A stretch of DNA of 44,018 nucleotides from positions 1-44,018 of IMG/VR virus record IMGVR_UViG_3300047668_000580, one strand, 5' to 3'. Below the pieces are notes generated by a model that worked only from the letters and a program-made list of their open reading frames with translations, was not told the DNA's origin and did no database searches. Below are positions 24,094-30,988 of this stretch, in pieces. A program made the position numbers and the translations under genes. The stretch's first letter is position 1; each line of letters begins with the position of its first letter. This stretch comes from a virus.

Positions 24094-25585
24094 TCAGCTA
24101 GACGCTAAATATAGTCAATCACATATAAATGCTTTTTATACACAAGCAAAAAAACTGATTGCTGATCCTTTTGACTTTGTTGTCTTTGTAAACCAAACAG
24201 AAATGAGTCTGCTAAACACAACCAAAAAGAAAGACGGGTACCTACAAGGGATTACATTCCATGTACCTAAGTACGGTAAAGACTGGATTGAAATTGATAT
24301 TATCCAGCATACCAAACCAGGCGAGCGTAGTCTACTTGTAACACCAAACGTTATATTAAACAATCCTGAATCGTTCTTTAGTTATAAGTCAAAGGGTATT
24401 GACAAACTATATCTTGAAGACGGAAATCTGTGTTACTTCTGCCACCGTAATGAAAAGGTTGAAGGCATATTATCTAAGTGGAATGAGATGGAAGACTCAA
24501 TGACGTTTGACAACCACTCCTTTGAAGATGCGTTCTTTAGTAACATTGTACCAGACTTTTCGTTTATACAAAATACAAATCACAACTACCCAGAAAAGAC
24601 TGAGGGCGACATAGTTGTATTGCCTTATTGGTATTCAGATTTCTCTAAAGAACAATTAGAATTAAATTACAACAGAGAGGCAGATCTATATCCTTGGCTA
24701 CCCGAAAGAGTAGAGATTGAAGCAATAGGACCTACTGGACATTTAACTACTGATATTGTTGAAGATGCTTTTACTGTAGACTTTTGTGAGAAGGCAAGAC
24801 TAAAAAGAATTAAAATGGTAGGACTTACACAAGATCCTACTGATAACCCAGAGTTGTTTGACATAATACAATACCTAATGGGTAACTGGGGCGTTGCAGT
24901 TGACCTTGAAACTGATGGTATTAATAACGACATGGGATGGTGGCGTACATTGGGTATGTTATACTTTACAATAACAAATAATATAGCTAACATTACATTT
25001 AATATTAATACCTCACACCCAGACGAAAAGATACTACGACATGCAGACGAGTTACTTAAGCAGGGTTGCAGAGTCTTTTGGAGTTACACACAAACATCGT
25101 TGACGCAAGAGAATGATGTTGTAAGAGCTAAAGAGTTATCTAAAAGACATCTTTTTACAGGTTTTATATATAATGATAAAATCGAACCAGAGAAAGTGGT
25201 TATAGAACCGAAGGAAACCAGTGAAATGCCAGACTATAATCTCATTACACTTGACACTCTACAGACAGTTAAACAAGACGACATATATAAAGAGAGAAAG
25301 ATAAAATTTGCTCCACATGTTAAATGTGAAGGTAAGATTAATAATCAATTTTATTTAAGTGCTAAAGGAAATGTATTTCCGTGTAAGCATGTAGCAAACA
25401 ATATTATCTCAGCAGACAGATCTCCAGAACATAGGACGGAGTTGATGTATAGTTGGGACAAGAACAATATTTGTAATTATACATTAGAAGATATTTTTAC
25501 TAATGATTTTTACAAAGGGTATTTTAATAATTTATTAAAGTTGAACCCGATAGTTATTCATAATGAACAGGAAGGCATATGTTAA
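24074..25585 (+). CDS. Degenerate glycosyltransferase fused to degenerate radical SAM/SPASM-like region, 503 aa
   Basis: Residues 1-120 align by pattern with the cassette's glycosyltransferases (LIANQLDAKYSQSHINAFYT, then FVVFVNQTE), but the DxD position reads LLVTPNVILNN, so the metal-binding motif is lost. Residues about 212-400 resemble a radical SAM barrel: KRIKMVGLTQDPTDNPELFD stands where GGEP-type motifs occur and VAVDLETDG where TNG occurs. The CxxxCxxC that binds the 4Fe-4S cluster is absent (IEAIGPTGHL instead). Residues about 415-503 look SPASM-like: C418, then YLSAKGNVFPC (C437), C467 and a terminal C503. Either a pseudoenzyme or a repurposed binding protein is likely. It overlaps both neighbours. 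Confidence 0.7.
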   Translation: MVTLIANQLDAKYSQSHINAFYTQAKKLIADPFDFVVFVNQTEMSLLNTTKKKDGYLQGITFHVPKYGKDWIEIDIIQHTKPGERSLLVTPNVILNNPESFFSYKSKGIDKLYLEDGNLCYFCHRNEKVEGILSKWNEMEDSMTFDNHSFEDAFFSNIVPDFSFIQNTNHNYPEKTEGDIVVLPYWYSDFSKEQLELNYNREADLYPWLPERVEIEAIGPTGHLTTDIVEDAFTVDFCEKARLKRIKMVGLTQDPTDNPELFDIIQYLMGNWGVAVDLETDGINNDMGWWRTLGMLYFTITNNIANITFNINTSHPDEKILRHADELLKQGCRVFWSYTQTSLTQENDVVRAKELSKRHLFTGFIYNDKIEPEKVVIEPKETSEMPDYNLITLDTLQTVKQDDIYKERKIKFAPHVKCEGKINNQFYLSAKGNVFPCKHVANNIISADRSPEHRTELMYSWDKNNICNYTLEDIFTNDFYKGYFNNLLKLNPIVIHNEQEGIC

Positions 25586-25797
25586 AAGTTAAAGATGGTA
25601 CGGTGATTGAAGGTAGTTTTAATGATGAGGAATTCATTCCTATTGTAGTCAACTCAGAATTCTCCACACTATTAGTTCAAATAGATTTAGAAAATTTCGA
25701 ACCAAAGTGTGTTGAAATTACAATGTTGCTTGCAGGTGAAGGCAAACAATACGGTACAGATTATGTTATTGTTAGGAGAGCAGTAAGTGAGAGTTAA
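25579..25797 (+). CDS. Small cassette protein of unknown function, 72 aa
   Basis: Starts at ATG 25579 after GGAAGG and overlaps the end of the 503-aa gene by 7 bases. The product has a short beta-rich core (IPIVVNSEFSTLLVQIDLEN, then VEITMLLAGEG) and a basic VIVRRAVSES end. No family is recognised. The ribosome site for the next gene (AGGAG, 25774-25778) lies inside its coding region, so the two are coupled. Confidence 0.75.
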   Translation: MLKVKDGTVIEGSFNDEEFIPIVVNSEFSTLLVQIDLENFEPKCVEITMLLAGEGKQYGTDYVIVRRAVSES

Positions 25798-26599
25798 TAT
25801 TGTATGTGCCAAGTGGGGGACAAAATATGGTCCTCACTTTGTAAACAAATTAAAGAATATGGCAAAAAGAAACTGTGATCCAAAACACGATTTCCATTTC
25901 TATTGTTATACTGATGACTCCGAAGGCTTTGATGATGACATTAAGGTTATAGACTTCCCAGATATTCCAAACATACACCCGAAGTATTGGTTCCAAAAAG
26001 ACGAATTTAAATATGGCATGGCACGATGTTGGGATAGACCTAAAACATTTGTATTCAATACGCACAACTTTGCTGAAGATAAACCTACAGGACGTTTTGT
26101 TTTCTTTGACTTAGATGTAATCATACAGAATGACATAGAGCCTTTACTTACATACAACATGGAACGGCCTACTAAGTTAAGATCTTGGTGGCAAGATCCT
26201 CGTCCAATGAAGACTCGTAGATTTAAATTGGCACATGGTGCATACACAAATGGCAGTTGTCAAGTATGGAGCGACGATCAGGCAGAATGTATATGGGACG
26301 ATGTATTAAAACACCAGGAACAGATATGGTTTACATATACAGACGGTACAGACAATTATCACTCTTGGAGATGGGGAGACTGGGGTAAGAAACTATGGGA
26401 TCACTTCCCGGCAGACTATGCTTACTCGTATAACCGAGGCCGTAGTTGGGACGATGACGATTTAGAAGTTGACATTTACAGAGAGACTCCAATTGTATGT
26501 GTATTTAATATTGATCTACTACCGTTTGAGGATGCTAGTAGAGGACACACAAAACAAGATGAGTTAGCAGACCCTGCGTTATTGAGGCATTGGGTATAA
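25787..26599 (+). CDS. GT-A-like glycosyltransferase, paralogue 3 (270 aa, GTG start)
   Basis: Begins at GTG 25787, eight bases after AGGAG; there is no ATG alternative with a ribosome site. The signature VCAKWGTKYGPHFVNKL is followed by CYTDDSEGFDDDIKVID and a DxD-type FFDLDVIIQNDIE motif. TDNYHSWRWGDWG and YSYNRGRSWDDDD near the C-terminus are shared with paralogues 2 and 4. The catalytic-looking motif is intact, so it is probably active. The stop TAA overlaps the ATG of the next gene (TAATG). Confidence 0.83.
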   Translation: MRVNIVCAKWGTKYGPHFVNKLKNMAKRNCDPKHDFHFYCYTDDSEGFDDDIKVIDFPDIPNIHPKYWFQKDEFKYGMARCWDRPKTFVFNTHNFAEDKPTGRFVFFDLDVIIQNDIEPLLTYNMERPTKLRSWWQDPRPMKTRRFKLAHGAYTNGSCQVWSDDQAECIWDDVLKHQEQIWFTYTDGTDNYHSWRWGDWGKKLWDHFPADYAYSYNRGRSWDDDDLEVDIYRETPIVCVFNIDLLPFEDASRGHTKQDELADPALLRHWV

Positions 26600-27288
26600 T
26601 GCACATAGAGTATTTAAATATCTATACGGTTAAACATGGTACCAAATACGGCTCCGCGCATGTTAACAAGATATTAGAATCCTGTAAGCAGAATTTGTCT
26701 TACAAGTTTACGTTTCATTGTTTAACTGAAAGTCCTAAAGGATTAGATGAAGACATAGTAGTCATTCCTCTTCCTAAAGATAACAAGTTAGAAAAATGGT
26801 GGAATAAGATGTACTTGTTTGATAGCAACGTTGTAAGACAGAAGGGTGAGAATCTTTTCTTTGACTTAGATGTTATCATACAAAAAGACATAGATGATAT
26901 AGCTAATTTCGATCCTGAGGATTGCTTAGCTTTTGGCCAAACACATTGGCATGATTTAGAAACTATGGCAAAGAACACAGAGCATGTTCCTCATAGATTC
27001 ACAGATTTAAATAGTAGTGTATTAAGATGGAACGATAACCTGGATACAGAAAATATATCGTTATATTTTAAAGCACATTTGGAAAAGGTCCTATGGTACT
27101 ATAGGGGGATAGATAACTTCTTCATGCACAAGGGTGTAGCAAGAATTAAATATTTTCCAATAGGGTGGTTTTATAGTTACAATCACGGGTACATATATCC
27201 GCATGATGTAGAAAAACAAGTGTACAGACAGATACCATATGTTTGTTTATTTGATTCAATGGGAAGAAAAGAAGATGTTAAATTTTAA
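26599..27288 (+). CDS. GT-A-like glycosyltransferase, paralogue 4 (229 aa)
   Basis: ATG 26599 overlaps the preceding stop as TAATG, which fits better than the TTG three codons upstream. The protein carries IYTVKHGTKYGSAHVNKILE, CLTESPKGLDEDIVVI and the DxD-type FFDLDVIIQKDID. It ends with a YSYNHGYIYPHDVEKQVYRQ segment shared with paralogues 2 and 3. It is shorter because a central insert present in paralogues 2 and 3 is missing. It overlaps the next gene by 14 bases. Confidence 0.82.
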   Translation: MHIEYLNIYTVKHGTKYGSAHVNKILESCKQNLSYKFTFHCLTESPKGLDEDIVVIPLPKDNKLEKWWNKMYLFDSNVVRQKGENLFFDLDVIIQKDIDDIANFDPEDCLAFGQTHWHDLETMAKNTEHVPHRFTDLNSSVLRWNDNLDTENISLYFKAHLEKVLWYYRGIDNFFMHKGVARIKYFPIGWFYSYNHGYIYPHDVEKQVYRQIPYVCLFDSMGRKEDVKF

Positions 27289-27943
27289 TTTTTTAAACAG
27301 TATGCAATATTGGGGAGAGGGTTTAGCCAAAGTCGAGCATGAAATGAAACACAAGCACGATGACTTTAGGCAGGCGCTTAATCCGAATACTATGGAAGGG
27401 GCTATTTGGTTAGTTGAAGAGCTAAAGAAAAGCCTAGACAATTACATGAAAGACGAGCAGTTTAATATTCTTATATTAAATAGCTGGTTAGGAGTTCCTT
27501 TAGTTCCACTGCTGTGTGAGAACTTGTCCGTAGGAGAAATGCACCTAGTTGACATCGATAAAGAAGCTTTAGAGCTCTCTAAGGTCTTTAACAAGCATTA
27601 TAGCACTGAAGAATACATAAAATTAAATCATTGGAACTTAGATGTTCCCTTCGCTTTTGATGAACTTAATCAATTGAATGTTGATATTGTAATTACAATG
27701 GGAGCAGAACAGATGTTTCCATTACAGGATTTAAAAACAGCAAACAAACATGCAGTATTTGCTTGTCAATCATCTAATGTTATTGAAGAGATGTATGGTA
27801 TCAACTGTGTGGATAGTGAGAAGGCTCTTATTGAGAACGTGGGTCTTAAAGATACCATGTACTCAGGTAAAACAAAACAATTTTACTATGATTGGAATGG
27901 TAAAGTATACTTCGATAGGTTTATGGCAATTGGCACAAAATAA
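27275..27943 (+). CDS. Methyltransferase-like Rossmann protein, 222 aa
   Basis: ATG 27275 follows GGGAAG and lies within the last codons of paralogue 4. The chain has a strand-loop FNILILNSWLGVPLVPLLCE at the SAM motif I position, then GEMHLVDIDKEALELSKVF at motif II with the acidic residue in place. The glycine-rich loop is degenerate (NSWLGVP), so SAM binding is uncertain. Similar sequence is seen next to glycosyltransferase genes in other marine T4-like phages to my recollection. A methyl transfer to a sugar or a surface group is the inferred role. Confidence 0.65.
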   Translation: MLNFNFLNSMQYWGEGLAKVEHEMKHKHDDFRQALNPNTMEGAIWLVEELKKSLDNYMKDEQFNILILNSWLGVPLVPLLCENLSVGEMHLVDIDKEALELSKVFNKHYSTEEYIKLNHWNLDVPFAFDELNQLNVDIVITMGAEQMFPLQDLKTANKHAVFACQSSNVIEEMYGINCVDSEKALIENVGLKDTMYSGKTKQFYYDWNGKVYFDRFMAIGTK

Positions 27944-28163
27944 AAAACTGAACGCAGCTTTAAAAGAAGCATCCTTCGATACTTTTATAGGAGCAATAAT
28001 AATGTTCCCTTTAAGTGTATTCATAATAAAAGTTTGTATAGAGTACGCTGAAACCACAGCATTTATGGCTGCGTTAATTAACTTTATATCTTTAACTGGA
28101 GTAGCCATCGTGAGGAAAACCCTAGTGAGGCTAAGGTTCTCCAAGTACGATGTGTTTGATTAG
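27930..28163 (+). CDS. Small two-helix membrane protein, about 77 aa, start uncertain
   Basis: The end of the frame is clear (stop TAG 28161-28163), but the start is not. TTG 27930 gives a product beginning with AQNKKLNAALKEASFDTFIG; ATG 27897 and CTG 27948 are also possible. Two hydrophobic helices are seen (FIGAIIMFPLSVFIIKVCI and FMAALINFISLTGVAIV), followed by a basic KTLVRLRFSKY tail. The layout (basic head, two helices, R-rich end) recalls small phage two-helix proteins of the DUF7220 type. It is the last gene of the plus-strand cassette and overlaps the convergent 59-aa gene by 4 bases. Confidence 0.62.
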   Translation: MAQNKKLNAALKEASFDTFIGAIIMFPLSVFIIKVCIEYAETTAFMAALINFISLTGVAIVRKTLVRLRFSKYDVFD

Positions 28164-28339
28164 TCTCGTTCGCCGATCTTTTTAAACTTACGTCTAGATT
28201 TACTAAACTGTTTTAAAGGACTCTTAAAGACTTTGTCATTGTATTGAACCAAGTGTCCAGTCTTTTTGTTAACGTGATATATTCCATTTGTTATATTCAC
28301 GCCATCCCAGTCAGTTACTTCTTGTAATATCTCAATCAT
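28160..28339 (-). CDS. Small basic protein, 59 aa
   Basis: Read on the minus strand, ATG 28339 opens a 59-codon frame: MIEILQEVTDWDGVNITNGI, then a lysine/arginine-rich C-terminal half (FSKSRRKFKKIGERD). AGGAG lies six bases upstream inside the end of the ligase gene, and the start overlaps the ligase stop by 8 bases. The ribosome site, coupling and coding-like sequence support a real gene. It carries no recognised domain; a small nucleic-acid-binding role is possible but unsupported. Its stop overlaps the stop of the convergent membrane-protein gene. Confidence 0.78.
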   Translation of the reverse strand: MIEILQEVTDWDGVNITNGIYHVNKKTGHLVQYNDKVFKSPLKQFSKSRRKFKKIGERD

Positions 28340-29444
28340 TTCTATCTCCTATACCCCAGTCAATTACTACTGGGAAACGTGGAACACCATCTGGTGTCTT
28401 CTCAAAATATCTAACAGTAACCCAAGTAGGTTTTACTTCCTGTTCAAGTAATGCTTTTAATACAGCCTGTTGTCCTCTAACTCCACTACCGAAAGTTCTA
28501 CCATCGCCTAACTCTAGTTCAAAGTGTTTGGCATATCCCGCCCAGTTACCTGAACCCTCTAGTACTTTAACAACATTAAACTCTTCGGTAACAAACTCTT
28601 TTCGTTTAAGTAGATTCTTACTTCTTTTATTCTCATAAGGTGTGTCGTTACGAACCATTTGTCCTTCGTATCCTTGCTCTGTGTATTCTGAATATAAAGT
28701 ATCTAGTTCGTCTTGGCTATCACACCATGTTGTTGTAACTAATTTAATACAATCACTGCTACGCCAAGCCATAAAGTCTTCATTAAGAAAGGCATCTCTA
28801 TCTGAAAATGATTCGTTGTCTAAATCTACCATATCATATACATGATACTGAACAAGTTTTTCTGCCATTTCTTGTTCTTCCTGTGAAGGTTTTATTTTAC
28901 GAACTAGACTTGTAATCTTGTTGAAGTCTGATTTTAGTGCGTGATTATAAAGTTCACCATCTAATATAACATCAGGCCACTCTTCAAAGAAAGCTTTTAG
29001 ATCATTGTATATGTGATTACAAGTTGTAATCTCTTTTCCTGCTCTTGTATAAAGGCCGTCTTTTCTTGCAATACATCTAATACCATCTAACTTAGGTTGA
29101 CTGAAACCATTAGACTGAGGTCTTTTAGTGTAGTCATGTGCTAGTTGGGGTTTAAACTTATCGTAAGAATCAACAAGTGAGATGTCTTCAAAGTATTCTT
29201 TTTCTACTTTCTTATCCCACATTGCTTGAGCTTCTTTTTGTGCTTGTTCAGCATCTGTAGTAGCATTTGCTTTACCTTCGTTCTTGCCGTAAGCATCTTT
29301 CCAACCACTAGTAACTAGTTTGCCGTCTTTAATGCCTGCAATAGTTCTAGTAGCATTCATCACACCATTAGAATATTCGACTGTTAGTTCACGAATGTTT
29401 CCGTTCGTGTCTCTTTTGTATAGTTTGTTTAAAGGAAATATCAT
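28332..29444 (-). CDS. ATP-dependent DNA ligase, 370 aa
   Basis: Ligases of this type seal nicks using a lysine-AMP intermediate. The active-site motif KLDGIR is at residues 118-123 (lysine 118), motif III DGELY near 162-166, a YEGQMVR motif IV and a NLLKRKEF motif V follow, and an OB-fold end is seen. The N-terminal 80 residues hold a WGR-like segment. The start is ATG 29444, with GGAG ten bases upstream; the TTG twelve codons earlier lies in the previous gene. ATGA couples it to the preceding 53-aa membrane gene. It is probably expressed from the sigma70 promoter at 29927-29955 rather than late. Confidence 0.92.
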   Translation of the reverse strand: MIFPLNKLYKRDTNGNIRELTVEYSNGVMNATRTIAGIKDGKLVTSGWKDAYGKNEGKANATTDAEQAQKEAQAMWDKKVEKEYFEDISLVDSYDKFKPQLAHDYTKRPQSNGFSQPKLDGIRCIARKDGLYTRAGKEITTCNHIYNDLKAFFEEWPDVILDGELYNHALKSDFNKITSLVRKIKPSQEEQEMAEKLVQYHVYDMVDLDNESFSDRDAFLNEDFMAWRSSDCIKLVTTTWCDSQDELDTLYSEYTEQGYEGQMVRNDTPYENKRSKNLLKRKEFVTEEFNVVKVLEGSGNWAGYAKHFELELGDGRTFGSGVRGQQAVLKALLEQEVKPTWVTVRYFEKTPDGVPRFPVVIDWGIGDRND

Positions 29445-29602
29445 AGTATGTAGACTCCATTTGAAAATACTGTCTGCCAAACAGCTAGGGCTAGTAGTAC
29501 TAGGATTCCTGCTGCAAGTAATTTAACTAAAAACATTAACATTCCTGGTAAAAATTTAAATGCCAAAAAGCCTATTGCTAACAATCCGATTAGTTCTAAC
29601 AT
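29441..29602 (-). CDS. Small hydrophobic membrane protein, 53 aa
   Basis: A short frame on the minus strand between the SH3-like gene and the ligase. ATG 29602 overlaps the preceding stop (TAATG) and its own TGA overlaps the ligase ATG (ATGA). The product is almost wholly hydrophobic (LELIGLLAIGFLAFKFLPGM, then FLVKLLAAGILVLLALAVW), with a short polar C-terminus, so two adjacent membrane helices are expected. The tight double coupling argues for a real gene. No function is known to me. Confidence 0.8.
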   Translation of the reverse strand: MLELIGLLAIGFLAFKFLPGMLMFLVKLLAAGILVLLALAVWQTVFSNGVYIL

Positions 29603-29880
29603 TAAGCCACCTCTAACATTGAGTAAGGAACATTGACTTTTGAAAGTCCTCTTCCTTGCCAGTTCATTTCAACAACACATTTCTTAGGGTTCATCTTAAC
29701 AATCACCGCAGAAGTAGATTTAGTCTTTTGAACTACATTTACTTTCTGTCCAACTGAAAATTGATGACACTTGTTCCATGTCGTTGAGCCGCTTTTCAAC
29801 TGATTTGCAAAGTTCACAATCTGAGTCAATTCATCTTGATTCATTGTTGACATTTCTATTTTTAAAGTTTGAATATTCAT
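29602..29880 (-). CDS. Small SH3/KOW-like protein, 92 aa
   Basis: The N-terminal 35 residues are helical (MSTMNQDELTQIVNFANQLK). Residues about 42-90 form an SH3-like barrel pattern (FSVGQKVNVVQKTKSTSAVI, then KMNPKKCVVEM, and VNVPYSMLEV). Similar small proteins with VGxxVxxVxK and VPYSML patterns occur in other T4-like phages, probably binding nucleic acid, but the role is unknown. It is driven by the sigma70 promoter at 29927-29955, with GAGG eight bases before the ATG and a short leader ORF whose stop overlaps this start. Confidence 0.8.
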   Translation of the reverse strand: MNIQTLKIEMSTMNQDELTQIVNFANQLKSGSTTWNKCHQFSVGQKVNVVQKTKSTSAVIVKMNPKKCVVEMNWQGRGLSKVNVPYSMLEVA

Positions 29881-29915
29881 TATTTAGTCCTCACTATTTT
29901 TGTTTGTTTCTTCAT
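29880..29915 (-). other. Short leader ORF (MKKQTKIVRTK) before the SH3-like gene
   Basis: ATG 29915 opens an 11-codon frame ending TAA at 29880, where it overlaps the ATG of the 92-aa gene (TAATG). It begins with the same ATGAAGAAACAAAC block as the leader at 30242. The ATG lies only about five bases from the predicted transcript start, so it would be translated, if at all, from a nearly leaderless end. Confidence 0.45.
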
Positions 29916-29959
29916 TTTATACCGTTATTATAGCACCCTAGGGACCATAAGTCAAGCAT
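29902..29959 (-). repeat. Promoter-leader cassette, copy B
   Basis: Read on the minus strand it reads GCTTGACTT, TGGTCC, GCTATAATAACGGTATAA and ATGAAGAAACAAAC. The same elements in the same order form copy A at 30229-30284. Confidence 0.8.
29927..29955 (-). promoter_or_regulatory. sigma70 promoter for the SH3-like gene and ligase operon
   Basis: -35 TTGACT (29955-29950), 17-base spacer and a perfect -10 TATAAT (29932-29927) on the minus strand. It drives the 92-aa, 53-aa, ligase and 59-aa genes, all joined by overlaps. Confidence 0.85.
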
Positions 29960-29963
29960 TATT

Positions 29964-30212
29964 TTAAAAGAGTTCCAATTGAGTTGAAGTAACTTCTACC
30001 TTTAATTGGTTCATTGCGTTACTGTTTAGGTAAGCAGTTTTCCATCCACCTGACGGCCATTTAGCATAACCAATCAAGTAGTAATCTGCCTTAATAGTAG
30101 GGTGAGCGGTTGCTTTCCCAGCATCTATTTGTAACACTTCACCTGTTAAAACACCAGCTCCTGATGTCCATGTTATAGTTTGCCCTACATTCGCCCAATT
30201 ACTTACTCTCAT
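29964..30212 (-). CDS. Small protein of unknown function, 82 aa
   Basis: The start is ATG 30212 (MRVSNWANVGQTITWTSGAG), with AGGTGAG a few bases upstream. The frame can extend to ATG 30242 (MKKQTIKGEN), but that ATG lies about four bases from the predicted transcript start, so the shorter form is preferred. The product is beta-rich with conserved-looking aromatic residues (DYYLIGYAKWPSGGWKTAYL) and a C-terminal helix ending QLELF. No family is recognised. It is alone between two sigma70 cassettes and is probably early. Confidence 0.75.
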   Translation of the reverse strand: MRVSNWANVGQTITWTSGAGVLTGEVLQIDAGKATAHPTIKADYYLIGYAKWPSGGWKTAYLNSNAMNQLKVEVTSTQLELF

Positions 30213-30228
30213 ATTCTCACCTTTTATT

Positions 30229-30284
30229 GTTTGTTTCTTCATTATACCGTTAGTATAGCAAGCATAGGACCAAAAGTCAAGCAC
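30229..30284 (-). repeat. Promoter-leader cassette, copy A
   Basis: The order on the minus strand is GCTTGACTT, TGGTCC, GCTATACTAACGGTATAA, ATGAAGAAACAAAC, as in copy B at 29902-29959, with differences confined mainly to the spacer. Confidence 0.8.
30252..30280 (-). promoter_or_regulatory. sigma70 promoter for the 82-aa gene
   Basis: -35 TTGACT (30280-30275), 17-base spacer and -10 TATACT (30257-30252) on the minus strand. Each box has one mismatch to consensus. Confidence 0.8.
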
Positions 30285-30328
30285 TTTATGAAAAGATTTC
30301 AACTCTTTTTAGGTGTTAAATCAGTAAC

Positions 30329-30988
30329 TTAGGAGAGATGATCTGCGGATTCGCCCGAGATATCCTCAATCATGTTGCGCCACATGTCGATTTGAGGGAT
30401 AACATAGGCTAATGTGATGCGTGGTTCGTGTGTTCCAGCACAATGATAGTACACTTTCTCGGGTTCTCTGCCCTTGCCGTAGTATCCTACCTTACAAGAC
30501 CAACCACCAGGATCATCCATAGTGACTATCTCATGTGTTTTGGCGTCCCTGTACTTAAAGAAGCCGCCTCCCTTCTCTGTATATGATAGAAGGATATTAT
30601 AACCAGAGGCGTTCCAGTTATTGTGCCACCCCATATAACCATCAACTGGATAGTATACATGAACTGCCTCATTTCTAGCTCCTAGAAACTCCAATAGTGT
30701 AGATGACATTTGTTCGTGTTTAACTCTAAAGTTGTCAGGGCATAGGTGTTTTAGTCCCATTAGATCAAAGCTTCTAGAGATTTCGGGATATCCTACATGT
30801 GCGCCATCCTTTTGTAATATCTTAGCTAAATACTCAGGTCCACAACAATACTCCATATCAACTTTAGTGTCGTTCTTTTCGTTTTCGTCTGATAACTTAT
30901 TCAATGGTTCCAAGTCTTGACTAAAAAACCAATCGCTGTAGGGCGTAAGAATATCTAAGAGTTCATCACTTATATCGGTAAATATCAT
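30329..30988 (-). CDS. 2OG-Fe(II) oxygenase-like protein, 219 aa
   Basis: The C-terminal half has the layout of a 2-oxoglutarate/iron oxygenase: MGWHNNWNASGYNILLSY (H122), GGGFFKYRD, a late VYYHCAGTHEPR containing H182, then R190 and a terminal ITLAYVIP strand. The usual HxD is HxN here (H122, N124), so iron binding needs checking. These enzymes hydroxylate proteins or small molecules. The gene is the last of a coupled operon (180-aa protein, glycosyltransferase, 377-aa protein, this one); its ATG overlaps the 377-aa stop. Family confidence is good, activity less so. Confidence 0.7.
   Translation of the reverse strand: MIFTDISDELLDILTPYSDWFFSQDLEPLNKLSDENEKNDTKVDMEYCCGPEYLAKILQKDGAHVGYPEISRSFDLMGLKHLCPDNFRVKHEQMSSTLLEFLGARNEAVHVYYPVDGYMGWHNNWNASGYNILLSYTEKGGGFFKYRDAKTHEIVTMDDPGGWSCKVGYYGKGREPEKVYYHCAGTHEPRITLAYVIPQIDMWRNMIEDISGESADHLS

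Noticed and set aside
24074-25585. Active radical SAM enzyme
   Set aside because: No CxxxCxxC is present anywhere in the protein, so a functional SAM-cleaving cluster is not supported.
29445-29480. Longer N-terminus of the DNA ligase from TTG 29480
   Set aside because: It lies wholly within the 53-aa membrane-protein gene; ATG 29444 has a ribosome site and an ATGA junction.
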